A DNA stretch of 64,000 bases, from assembly GCA_016184105.1 (NCBI GenBank), contig JACPDI010000040.1, positions 124,001 through 188,000 on the forward strand, read 5' to 3'. A program made the translations under genes and the position numbers. Shown piece by piece: positions 34,591 to 42,107 of this stretch. The notes under the pieces were generated by a model that saw only the letters and a program-made list of their open reading frames with translations, was not told where the DNA came from and ran no database searches. Numbering within the stretch: position 1 is the stretch's first letter; the number at the start of each line of letters is the position of its first letter. This stretch comes from Acidobacteriota bacterium (GTDB lineage: Bacteria; Acidobacteriota; Vicinamibacteria; Vicinamibacterales; 2-12-FULL-66-21).

Positions 34591-35223
34591 TCATCGCGTC
34601 GGAGTAATCCGTTTCGTGTACTTGCCGGCCGCGTCCGGATCGGTTTCAATCAGCTTCAATGCGCCGGCGGCGTACGTGAGCCGCCGGTCCGGCTTCGCAT
34701 CGTTGTTCTCGTCGAACGCGACGGTCTCCAGCGCGCCGGCGGCGTAGGTCTCCCACTTGTCCGCCTTGCCGTCGCCGTTGGTGTCCTCCTCGGCACGCGC
34801 GAGCGCGTCGGCCACGTACCACTCCCAGCGATCGACCGCGCCGTCGCGCTTCGTCGAGACCTCGACGCGATCGATCTTGCCGTCCGCACGCTGGAACGCC
34901 CAGGCGTCCGCCTTGCCGTCGTCCGCGCGCGAGAAGCCGATCTTCTCGAGCGTGTTGCCGGTGCCGTGGATCTCCCAGCGATCGATCTTCCCGTCCTCGT
35001 TGGTGTCGACTTCCGCACGGAGGATACGGGTGCCCTCCATATAGGTCCACGTGTCGATCGTGCCGTTCTTGTTGCTGTCGTAGGTCAGACGCTGGAGGCG
35101 GCCGGTCTGCGGGTCGTAGGTGGCTCTGGTGGTCGCCTCGAGCCGCTCCTTTTCGGGGTCGGGGGCACAGGCGGACATCGCCGCGCCAACGAGCACCAAC
35201 GCTGCGGCTGAGTAGCGGGACAC
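34591..35223 (-). CDS. Lipoprotein with DxNxDG calcium-loop repeats
   Basis: About 210 residues. GTG at 35223 gives a signal peptide with lipobox MSAC (MSRYSAAALVLVGAAMSAC); AGGA lies ~12 bases upstream. The mature protein is a run of repeats, each with an EF-hand-like loop: DSNKNGTIDTW, DTNEDGKIDRW, DTNGDGKADKW, DENNDAKPDRR, spaced ~20-45 residues and separated by Y/W-rich strands. Such loops bind calcium in thrombospondin-type-3 and dockerin-like proteins. Likely an outer-membrane-anchored calcium-binding protein. It stands between the regulator and the GDP-fucose synthase, so a link with polysaccharide at the cell surface is possible but unproven. Confidence 0.8.
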   Translation of the reverse strand: MSRYSAAALVLVGAAMSACAPDPEKERLEATTRATYDPQTGRLQRLTYDSNKNGTIDTWTYMEGTRILRAEVDTNEDGKIDRWEIHGTGNTLEKIGFSRADDGKADAWAFQRADGKIDRVEVSTKRDGAVDRWEWYVADALARAEEDTNGDGKADKWETYAAGALETVAFDENNDAKPDRRLTYAAGALKLIETDPDAAGKYTKRITPTR

Positions 35224-35327
35224 GGACCATTTCCTACGCCGGCAGCAAAAATGCCCAAGCGTCCAGCCAGCACCGGCGCCGGCCCTGGCGCGAGCGGACT
35301 GGAACGTCACGAGTCGAGGGAGTGCTT

Positions 35328-36287
35328 TCATGCGTGCACGGCGTCCGTGTCCCTGAACGCGCGCTGATGTTCGAGGAACCACCTGTAAGTTGACGCGATG
35401 CCCCTGCGGAGCGGCGTCCGGTGGCGCCAGCCAAGCGCGTGCAGCTTGGAGACGTCCAGGAGCTTGCGTGGAGCGCCATCCGGTTTCGTCGTGTCGTACA
35501 CGATCTTCGCGTCCGGATACACCGCGTCGCGCACCATCCCCGCCAGATCCGCGATGGTCACGTCCTCGCCCGTGCCGACGTTCACGTGCGCGCTCTCGTC
35601 GTACCGCTCCATCAGGAAGGCGCAGGCGTCCGCGAGATCGTCCACGTGCAGAAACTCGCGTCGAGGCGCGCCGGTGCCCCAGATCGTCACCTCGCGCGCG
35701 CCGGCCTCCTTCGCGTCGTGGAACTTGCGGATGAGCGCCGGCAGCACGTGCGAGCTGGCAAGAGCGAAGTTGTCGTTCGGGCCGTACAGATTCGTCGGCA
35801 TCGCCGAGATGAAGTTCGACCCGTACTGCGCGCGATACGCCTGGCACAACTTGATGCCCGCGATCTTCGCGATGGCGTACGACTCGTTGGTGGGCTCGAG
35901 CGGGCCGCTCAGCAGCGCGTCTTCCGTCATCGGCTGCGGCGCGAGCCGCGGATAAATGCAGGAGCTGCCGAGATACAGCAGCTTCTTCACGCCGAACAGG
36001 TGCGCCGCGTGCACCACCGTCGCGTGAATGAGCATGTTGTCGTAGATGAACTCGGCGGGGCGCGTGGAGTTGGCGAGGATGCCGCCAACGGTGCCCGCCA
36101 CCAGGAAGACGTACTCGGGCCGGTTCGCCTTGAACCAGTAGTTCACCGCCGCCTGATCGCGCAGGTCGAGCTGCTCGCGCGTGGCAAGGAGCAGGTCCCG
36201 GTGGCCGTCCGCCTCGAGCTTACGAACCAGCGCCGAGCCCACCAGGCCCCTGTGCCCGGCGACGTAAACGCGGGAATGCGAGTCCAT
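35328..36287 (-). CDS. fcl: GDP-L-fucose synthase
   Basis: 319 residues, family length. NADP-binding motif [12 protein letters not shown] (~8-19); active-site Ser/Tyr/Lys in GSSCIYP (~107) and [10 protein letters not shown] (~135, YxxxK); [20 protein letters not shown] (~166-185) and [13 protein letters not shown] (~210) are typical of this epimerase-reductase. It makes GDP-L-fucose from GDP-4-keto-6-deoxymannose. The matching GDP-mannose dehydratase (gmd) is not in the window. It lies near the exopolysaccharide genes, so fucose is a probable component of the polymer. Confidence 0.94.
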   Translation of the reverse strand: MDSHSRVYVAGHRGLVGSALVRKLEADGHRDLLLATREQLDLRDQAAVNYWFKANRPEYVFLVAGTVGGILANSTRPAEFIYDNMLIHATVVHAAHLFGVKKLLYLGSSCIYPRLAPQPMTEDALLSGPLEPTNESYAIAKIAGIKLCQAYRAQYGSNFISAMPTNLYGPNDNFALASSHVLPALIRKFHDAKEAGAREVTIWGTGAPRREFLHVDDLADACAFLMERYDESAHVNVGTGEDVTIADLAGMVRDAVYPDAKIVYDTTKPDGAPRKLLDVSKLHALGWRHRTPLRRGIASTYRWFLEHQRAFRDTDAVHA

Positions 36288-36418
36288 ACTGACTCAAGGC
36301 CAAAGGCGCCGCGAGCCCAAGGCCAAGGATGCCTGCTTAAAGGTCGAGGTAGATGGGAATAATCTCATCCGTTGGTGGAAGAGTCAAGACAGATGTTGCA
36401 TGTTTGATACTGAACGCA

Positions 36419-37789
36419 CTACCCCAGCTTCGAGATCTCCTCATACAGATAAGCCGCCGAGATCACGCCGTTGTGGAAGTTGGAAAGATCCAGCTTCTCG
36501 TTCGGCGCGTGGGAGTTCTCGTCCGGCAGGCCCACGCCGAACAGCACCGAGGGCAGCCCCAGCACTTCCTGGAACGTGGAGACGACGGGAATCGAGCCCC
36601 CTTCGCGGTTGAACACCGGCTTCTTCCCAAAGCCCTGCTCGATGGCGCGGCCGGCAGCCTGGACGAACGTGTTGTCGAAGGCGGCCATCCACGGCTTCCC
36701 TCCGTGCATCCGCGTGATCTTCAACTCCACCGTCTTGGGCGCGACCTTCTTCAGGTAGTCCTCGAACAGCGTCGCAATCTTGTCGGGATCCTGGTTCGGC
36801 ACGAGGCGCATGCTCACCTTCGCCATCGCGACCGCCGGGATGACCGTCTTCGCCCCCTCGCCCGTGAACCCGCTGAGGATCCCGTTCACCTCGAAGGTGG
36901 GACGCGCCCACACGCGCTCGAGCGTGGTGTAGCCCGTCTCCCCGAACAGCCGCGGCGCGCCGAGGTCCTTCTTGTATTTCGTCTCGTTGAACGGCAGGCG
37001 CTTCCACTCGTTGCGTTCCTCCTCCGTCAGCTGCACCACCTCGTCGTAGAAACCGGGGATCTTGATGCGGCCGCCGCGGTCCTTCATCTGCGCGAGGATC
37101 TGCGCGAGCACGAACGCGGGGTTCGCGACCGCGCCGCCGAACGAGCCCGAGTGCAGGTCGCTCCTGGTGCCGCGCAGGTCGATCTGGAAGTAGATGAGGC
37201 CGCGCAGGCCGTAGCAGATCGACGGGATGCCGCGCTCGAACATCGGCGAGTCGCTGATGACAACGACGTCGGCGGAGAGGAGATCCTTGTTGTCGCGCAC
37301 GAAGGTATCGAGGTTGGCGGAGCCGACCTCCTCCTCTCCCTCGAGGATGATCTTCATGTTCATGGGCAGGCGGCCGTTCTGCTTCACGTGCGCTTCGATC
37401 GCCTTGAAGTGCATGAAGATCTGTCCCTTGTCGTCGACGGCGCCGCGCGCGTACAACTCCCCCTCGCGCACCGTCGCCTCGAAGGGAGGCGACTCCCAGA
37501 GTTCCAGCGGATCGACCGGCTGCACGTCGTAGTGGCCGTAGAAGAGCATCGTCGGCGCGCCGGCGGCCTGCAGCCAGTCGGCGTACACCACCGGGTTGCC
37601 CGGGGTTTCGATCAGGCGGACGTTCTCGAGGCCGATGCGCTTCAGCTCCTCGGCGGTGTATTCGGCGCAGCGCCGCAGATCGCCCTGGTGCTGCGGCAGC
37701 GCGGAGATGCTGGGGATGGCAAGGTACTGCTTCAGCTCGTCGATGTAGCGGTCGCGGTTCGTGTTGATGAAGTCAATCACGCGATTCAT
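36419..37789 (-). CDS. M20-family dipeptidase
   Basis: 456 residues, with no signal peptide, so cytoplasmic. Zinc ligands are visible in order: His in FYGHYDVQPVDP (~88), Asp in YARGAVDDKGQ (~120), Glu in ILEGEEEVGS (~155, catalytic Glu and ligand), Asp in VISDSPMFERGIPS (~180) and His in PDENSHAPNEKLDL (~425). The dimerisation domain lies at ~200-380. It removes N-terminal residues from short peptides. AGAGGG lies ~10 bases before the ATG. The spacer to the downstream-facing fcl gene carries a CAAGGCCAA word repeat. Confidence 0.92.
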   Translation of the reverse strand: MNRVIDFINTNRDRYIDELKQYLAIPSISALPQHQGDLRRCAEYTAEELKRIGLENVRLIETPGNPVVYADWLQAAGAPTMLFYGHYDVQPVDPLELWESPPFEATVREGELYARGAVDDKGQIFMHFKAIEAHVKQNGRLPMNMKIILEGEEEVGSANLDTFVRDNKDLLSADVVVISDSPMFERGIPSICYGLRGLIYFQIDLRGTRSDLHSGSFGGAVANPAFVLAQILAQMKDRGGRIKIPGFYDEVVQLTEEERNEWKRLPFNETKYKKDLGAPRLFGETGYTTLERVWARPTFEVNGILSGFTGEGAKTVIPAVAMAKVSMRLVPNQDPDKIATLFEDYLKKVAPKTVELKITRMHGGKPWMAAFDNTFVQAAGRAIEQGFGKKPVFNREGGSIPVVSTFQEVLGLPSVLFGVGLPDENSHAPNEKLDLSNFHNGVISAAYLYEEISKLG

Positions 37790-37802
37790 TGCGTTTTCCC
37801 TC

Positions 37803-38654
37803 TTACCTTTGCCCTTTTACCTGTTCGACCGGCAGCTCTTCCCGATTCCCCCACTCGGCCCACGATGCGACATAGTTGCGGACGCGAGGGTAGCCGAGCA
37901 GCCGCAGCGCGAGGTATCCGTGCGCGGCGCGGTAGCCTCCCTGGCAGTAGGAAATCACGTCGCGATCGGGCGTGATGCCTTTCGCTTCGTACAGCCTCCG
38001 CAGGTCGGCGGCGGACTTGAAGCGGCCGGTCGCGTCGAGGTTGTCCCTCCACTCGACGTGAATGGCGTTCGGTATCGCGCCCGCGCGACTGGCGCGCTTC
38101 AGGGTGCCGCGATACTCCTGCTCGGACCTGGTGTCGAGTATCGCAAGGTCGTGCCGATGCCCCGGCGCGCCCGCACCCGCGAACACATCGCGCCAGCCGG
38201 CGAGCGTGTCCTCCCGCCGCCCGGTGCTCCCATCGTCGGGCCACGTGCCTTTCGGCGCCGTCTTCGCTTCACCGGTTTCAATCGGCAGGCCGGCGCCCTT
38301 CCACGCCTGGAAGCCGCCATCGAGGACGCGCACGTCCGGGTGGCCGAAGTACTCGAGGAACCAGAAGGCGCGTGCCGCGCGGATGCCGGTCTCGCTGTCT
38401 TCATAGACCGCGACGGGAGGCTTGGGATCGATGCCGCGCGTGGTCAGGTAGTGGCTGATGGTCCAGAGGAATGCCCGCATCGGCGCGGGGTCGGTGTCGT
38501 TGAGGCTGAGACCCCACAGCTCGAGGTGAATGGCGCCTGGAATGCGGCCGGCGGCAAACCGCTCAGCCGGGCGCGTGTCGATCACCTGGACGCGGTCGAG
38601 CTTCTGCAGCTCGGCGGGGCCGATGAGCAGGCGTGCGTTCGGATGGTCGGTCAC
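37803..38654 (-). CDS. Sulfurtransferase with two rhodanese domains
   Basis: About 283 residues from GTG 38654 (MTDHPNARLLIGPAEL); TACGAT lies 9 bases before it. The N-terminal rhodanese (~10-135) has no active Cys (VYEDSETGIRAARAFW). The C-terminal one has the loop YCQGGYRAAHGYLALRLLG with the catalytic Cys near residue 240. This is the layout of thiosulfate/3-mercaptopyruvate sulfurtransferases; the CQGGYR loop differs from the CGSGVT of 3-mercaptopyruvate enzymes and fits thiosulfate better. The last residues (EQVKGQR) come from a TTACC/CTTTTACC word at 37801-37822. Confidence 0.88.
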   Translation of the reverse strand: MTDHPNARLLIGPAELQKLDRVQVIDTRPAERFAAGRIPGAIHLELWGLSLNDTDPAPMRAFLWTISHYLTTRGIDPKPPVAVYEDSETGIRAARAFWFLEYFGHPDVRVLDGGFQAWKGAGLPIETGEAKTAPKGTWPDDGSTGRREDTLAGWRDVFAGAGAPGHRHDLAILDTRSEQEYRGTLKRASRAGAIPNAIHVEWRDNLDATGRFKSAADLRRLYEAKGITPDRDVISYCQGGYRAAHGYLALRLLGYPRVRNYVASWAEWGNREELPVEQVKGQR

Positions 38655-38663
38655 AGAAGAGCG

Positions 38664-38669
38664 ATCGTA
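38664..38669 (-). promoter_or_regulatory. TACGAT box 9 bases before a GTG start
   Basis: On the minus strand TACGAT-N9-GTG (38654), with no Shine-Dalgarno seen. Confidence 0.4.
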
Positions 38670-38778
38670 CACCAGGAGCGGCGCGGCCGGGTGCGGTGCC
38701 GCCCACCGCTCCGCGGGTTGCCGACCAGGGCGGCGGGCCCTTGAGGCACAGCGAGAGCGGGGGTGTTGACGCTGAGAC

Positions 38779-38795
38779 ACTTTACAGTGCAAAGT
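38779..38795 (+). promoter_or_regulatory. Operator-like palindrome before the membrane/wHTH gene pair
   Basis: ACTTTACAGTGCAAAGT: 17 bp, with seven of eight positions pairing around one central base. It lies 7 bases before the first start codon; TTGACG at 38766-38771 is a -35 candidate. The winged-helix protein encoded second in the pair is the natural binder. Confidence 0.55.
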
Positions 38796-38802
38796 ACAAG
38801 CG

Positions 38803-39402
38803 ATGAACGTCGGCCGCGCGCTCGACCAGATCGCCGAGATCCACCAGCACCTCGCCAAGGGGGAGGTGTATCGCGGGTACCGGCCTCTGCCGATGGCATG
38901 CTCGGGCGTGGCCGGAATTGCCGCGGCGGCAATGCAGCCGCCCGCACTCGGATGGCACGACCCGATCGGCTTCGTCCTCTACTGGTCGGGCGTCGCCATC
39001 GTCTGCGGCCTGATCGCGAGCAGCGAGATCGTCCACAACTACCTCGTGCACGAGGGCACGACCGAACGGCGCCGCACGCGCCGGGTCGTCGGGCAGTTCC
39101 TTCCCGCGATGGTGGCAGGGGCGCTCGTCACCCTCACGTTTCTGCGCGTGAGCCCCGCGCTCGTGGCGACCCTCCCGGGCGTCTGGTCGCTCTTTTTCGG
39201 CCTGGGAATCTTTGCCTCGCGACCCTACCTGCCTCGTGCGAGCGGCTGGGTGGCGCTCTTCTATTTTGCCGCGGGCGTCGGACTGCTCTGGCTCTCGCCA
39301 ACCCCCGTCGCGCGATCGCCGTGGTCGGTCGGAGGGACGTTCGGAGGCGGGCAGCTGCTGGCCGCGCTGGTTCTCTACTGGAATGTCGAACGCCATGACT
39401 AA
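38803..39402 (+). CDS. Integral membrane protein paired with a winged-helix regulator
   Basis: 199 residues with about five hydrophobic segments, for example PIGFVLYWSGVAIVCGLIAS (~58), AMVAGALVTLTFLRVSPALV (~103) and GWVALFYFAAGVGLLWLS (~148). The N-terminal ~35 residues (GRALDQIAEIHQHLAKGEVY) are soluble and helical. No domain is recognised. It shares an eight-base overlap with the following regulator gene and starts just after an ACTTT-N7-AAAGT palindrome. Membrane protein plus small winged-helix protein is a recurrent bacterial pair whose job is mostly unknown. Confidence 0.8.
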   Translation: MNVGRALDQIAEIHQHLAKGEVYRGYRPLPMACSGVAGIAAAAMQPPALGWHDPIGFVLYWSGVAIVCGLIASSEIVHNYLVHEGTTERRRTRRVVGQFLPAMVAGALVTLTFLRVSPALVATLPGVWSLFFGLGIFASRPYLPRASGWVALFYFAAGVGLLWLSPTPVARSPWSVGGTFGGGQLLAALVLYWNVERHD

Positions 39403-39793
39403 GAAGCGAAGCGACCACGAGCCTGGCAGGTTTGCCTACGACGGCATCGATCGAGTGATGCACGAGCGGGCGCGGCTCAGCATCATGACCTCGCTGGTTA
39501 CGCGCACCGAGGGGCTCCTGTTCGGCGAGTTGAAACACCTGTGCGGCCTGACCGACGGCAATCTGAGCCGTCATCTCGACGTGCTTCGCGACGCCGGCCT
39601 GGTCGAGATCTGGAAAGGGTTCGAGGGACGGCGCCCCCAGACGCTCTGCCGGCTCACGCCCGAAGGGCGCCGGCGATTCGTCGAGTACCTGGAAGAGCTG
39701 GAGAAGGTGGTCAAGGACGCGTTGCCGCGAGCGACCAGGCGACCCGAACGGCTCCCATCGCTCCCGCCGGGCTGGATGCCGGCTGAGTCGTAA
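39395..39793 (+). CDS. Winged-helix transcriptional regulator
   Basis: About 132 residues from ATG 39395 (MTKKRSDHEPGRF); ATG 39383 is an alternative. The core is a DNA-binding winged helix of the ArsR/PadR-like type: ERARLSIMTSLVTRTEGLLF, ELKHLCGLTDGNLSRHLDVL (recognition helix), RDAGLVEIWKGFEGRRPQT (wing), RLTPEGRRRFVEYLEELEKV (dimer helix). No metal-binding Cys motif. It overlaps the membrane-protein gene and probably represses the pair through the palindrome at 38779-38795. Directly after its stop come two copies of a GTGTGACAGTCACAC palindrome. Confidence 0.87.
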   Translation: MTKKRSDHEPGRFAYDGIDRVMHERARLSIMTSLVTRTEGLLFGELKHLCGLTDGNLSRHLDVLRDAGLVEIWKGFEGRRPQTLCRLTPEGRRRFVEYLEELEKVVKDALPRATRRPERLPSLPPGWMPAES

Positions 39794-39802
39794 GGTCGTA
39801 AG

Positions 39803-39845
39803 TAAGTGTGACAGTCACACTTAATAAGTGTGACAGTCACACTTT
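39803..39845. repeat. Two tandem copies of TAAGTGTGACAGTCACACTTA
   Basis: Copies at 39803-39823 and 39825-39845, each a palindrome around one central base (the second ends TTT). The core is the same as in the elements inside fadN and fadA. They lie 10 bases after a stop codon in an intergenic position. Confidence 0.85.
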
Positions 39846-39894
39846 CCGGTTTGTAGGACAAACACCGACAAACTAAACGATCCGGCCCCGCCGA

Positions 39895-39900
39895 TAGTCT
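39895..39900 (+). promoter_or_regulatory. TAGTCT box 8 bases before an ATG
   Basis: TAGTCT-N8-ATG (39909), with no Shine-Dalgarno in the spacer. Confidence 0.35.
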
Positions 39901-39908
39901 TTACCGGC

Positions 39909-40166
39909 ATGCGCCGTTCGCCCGAACGGCGCAGCAAACCAGCGCCTCCAGTCAGGACCGTGATGCGGATCCTCAAAGCCTTGGGCAGCGACGCACAGCC
40001 CTGCGGCTGCCTCATCGGTATCTACGAGACGTACGGCGGGCACGTCGTGCGTCTCGTGGACTCGACAGGCGAGTCGTGCGCTCGCCATCGCCTGGATCAA
40101 CAAATCGAGCCGGGCGAGATGGCAATCCACACCCCGGAGCTTTCGCGGGCGCGTTCCTCCGACTGA
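39909..40166 (+). CDS. Small hypothetical protein
   Basis: 85 residues. The core QPCGCLIGIYETYGGHVVRL then VDSTGESCARH looks like a small folded domain with three Cys, a pattern I have seen in other acidobacterial small proteins but cannot name. N-terminal part basic. It converges on, and overlaps by ~70 bases, the MBL hydrolase gene on the other strand, which lowers certainty about its C-terminus. A TAGTCT box precedes the ATG. Possibly a regulatory or metal-binding small protein; the function is unknown. Confidence 0.5.
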   Translation: MRRSPERRSKPAPPVRTVMRILKALGSDAQPCGCLIGIYETYGGHVVRLVDSTGESCARHRLDQQIEPGEMAIHTPELSRARSSD

Positions 40167-40909
40167 AGCTTCTCCAGGTGCGCGACGACGCTGCCGCGGG
40201 CCGCATCGTTCAGCTTGGGGTGGAGCGTGGGATAGAGGTGCGCCACGAGGTCGTCAACGCTGCGCGCCCGCGCGGCCAGCGCCTCGACAATCTGCTGCTC
40301 CCGCTCAATCCGGTGCGCGATGTACTGCCGCAGCAGCCCCTCGACGTCGCGGATTACCGGCCCGTGCGACGGAAGCAGCACGGACGGCTTCATGGCCATG
40401 ACGCGCTCGAGCGACCGAAGGTACTCGGCGACGCTGCCGCCTCGTCCCCCCGGAATCACCACGCTCATCCCGCGCACGGCGAGGTCGCCGGAAAACAGCG
40501 AGCGCGTGCCCTCGTGCCACAGGCAGACATGGTCCGGCGCGTGGCCGGGCGTGTGCACCACGGTCAACACGGCACCCCCCGCGCGCAATTGATCTCCATC
40601 GCGGAGCGGCGTCCACGGCACGGGATACTTCACGTCGCGGTCCGGCCATGGCACCTTCAGGAATTCCGCCGACGGCCACCGGGCCGCGAGCGCCTGCGCG
40701 CCGGAAGCGTGATCGGAATGCGCGTGCGTGACAATCACGCGGGCGAGCGCCGCGCCGGCAAGCTGCTCCTCGATGGCAGCGACGTGCGCCGCGTTGCCCA
40801 CACCAGCGTCGATGAGCGCCGGTTCTGCGCCGGGCAGCAGATACGTGTTGTTCCCGGTGCGGCCGGTATAGATGCTGGGGTTGTTGGCTGGGAGAGGAGT
40901 GAAGTGCAC
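40097..40909 (-). CDS. MBL-fold metallo-hydrolase, LACTB2-like
   Basis: 270 residues. The zinc motif HxHxDH is THAHSDHASG (~60), with further ligands His in VVHTPGHAPDHVCLW (~118), Asp in LFSGDLAVRG (~140) and His in LLPSHGPVI (~180). The C-terminal winged helix (~200-260, HRIEREQQIVEALAARARSV) places it near LACTB2/glyoxalase-II-like RNA or thioester hydrolases. Probably cytoplasmic. A GTG start at 40909 lies next to a GGTTCAGGGTTCAGG word repeat. Confidence 0.88.
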   Translation of the reverse strand: MHFTPLPANNPSIYTGRTGNNTYLLPGAEPALIDAGVGNAAHVAAIEEQLAGAALARVIVTHAHSDHASGAQALAARWPSAEFLKVPWPDRDVKYPVPWTPLRDGDQLRAGGAVLTVVHTPGHAPDHVCLWHEGTRSLFSGDLAVRGMSVVIPGGRGGSVAEYLRSLERVMAMKPSVLLPSHGPVIRDVEGLLRQYIAHRIEREQQIVEALAARARSVDDLVAHLYPTLHPKLNDAARGSVVAHLEKLQSEERARESSGVWIAISPGSIC

Positions 40910-40935
40910 TGTCTGGGTTCAGGGTTCAGGAAAAG

Positions 40936-42107
40936 TCAGAAGTGTACTCGCAGGCGCGCGTAGAGGAAATCGCGGTCGGCGAAACGCCCGATTGCGTCGG
41001 CGCTCCTGCCGATGAACCATCCCACCGACCCTTCAATCGCGACATCTTCCACAAGCTCCATCGACGTGATGTTCCGGGCAAACGCCGACCGATCCGTCAT
41101 GTTGTATACCGCGAAGGTTCGCCGGCGGCCGATTCGCGATGGACGAGCAACGTGCCGCTCACGTGGAACCGACCGGCCCGCCGGTCGACACCGGCGCCCA
41201 CGTCCACCCGATCGACGTCGCTGTGAATCGCGGCGACCTCGCCGCGCAGCGCCCAGTTCTCCCGCGCGGTCTCGAAGTCGCCGCCGACCATCGTCAAACG
41301 CGGGAAGGTCCGCGCCGCCTGCATCAGCGGCGCGAGCGCCAGCGGGTCGGGCGGCTGCACCTTGAAGGTCCCGAACGCGTCGAACCCTCGGTACGCGGCC
41401 ACTGACCAGTCCCACCGCCCCGCCGTCGCGGAGACGCGGGCGCCTCCCTGCACGTTTCGCAGGGACGTTGGCGGCTCGAGCACCGCGGGGTCGAGCGGCC
41501 GGCACACGCCGATGCCCAGGCAGACGATGCGGTCTGCTTCCAGGTTGAAGGGTGACGCGCGCTCGTCGAGCAGATCGAATGATCCGCGCGTAAAGGTCGG
41601 CACGAGCACGGCATCCATCGTCGCGCGCTCGCCGAAAAAGAGGCGTCCTCGGACGAGGGGTACGGCGAGCCGCGCCTCCGATCGGCCTTCCAGGAAGAAC
41701 CGCGCCAGGTCCAGGGGATTCACGATATCGGTCGGCTGAATCTCGTCGAGGCGGCCCCATACCACGCGCGTGTAGCCGGCGCGCAGGTCCGCCCGAGCCC
41801 CGGCCACCTCGACGTACGCCTCCTGCGGCCGCGCGGTGACGTCGCGCGCCGTCTGGCCGCGGCCCCTGTCGGCCACGAGTCCCTCCACGAAGCCGGCCAG
41901 ATGGATTGTGAGGCGGCCGAGGCCGAACTTCTCCTCGGCGAAGAGCCGCGCCCGCAGCTCGGTGACGGGGACCGGCGCGTTCGGCAGACGATCCACAGCC
42001 AGCCAGACATAGCCGCTGGGGCGCGTCTGCGCGGTCAGCTCACCGCAAGACGCGCAGAACACGCTGAAGACGACGACAGGCAGGACGACGCGCACGTTGG
42101 TGTTCAT
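40936..42107 (-). pseudogene. Outer-membrane barrel of an RND operon, broken by one frameshift
   Basis: It starts at ATG 42107 (MNTNVRVVLPVVVFSV), overlapping the stop of the RND gene by four bases. The frame runs as a barrel protein (GYVWLAVDRLPNAPVP, IQPTDIVNPLDLARFFLEGR) to about 41123, where it meets a premature stop at 41097-41099. From about that point a second frame continues the protein (FAVYNMTDRSAFARNITSME, GSVGWFIGRSADAIGRFADR, ending YARLRVHF). One missing base near 41120-41130 would restore 390 residues with a proper C-terminal Phe. It resembles DUF1302-type barrels found with MMPL-type transporters. It may be a real mutation or a sequencing error. Confidence 0.8.

Noticed and set aside
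38803-39793. Toxin-antitoxin system
   Set aside because: The first protein has five membrane segments and about 200 residues and the second is a transcription factor; neither matches a known toxin or antitoxin.
40936-41760. A separate gene ending YARLRVHF
   Set aside because: Only its last ~60 residues look like protein. They continue the barrel gene after a frameshift, so it is not an independent gene.
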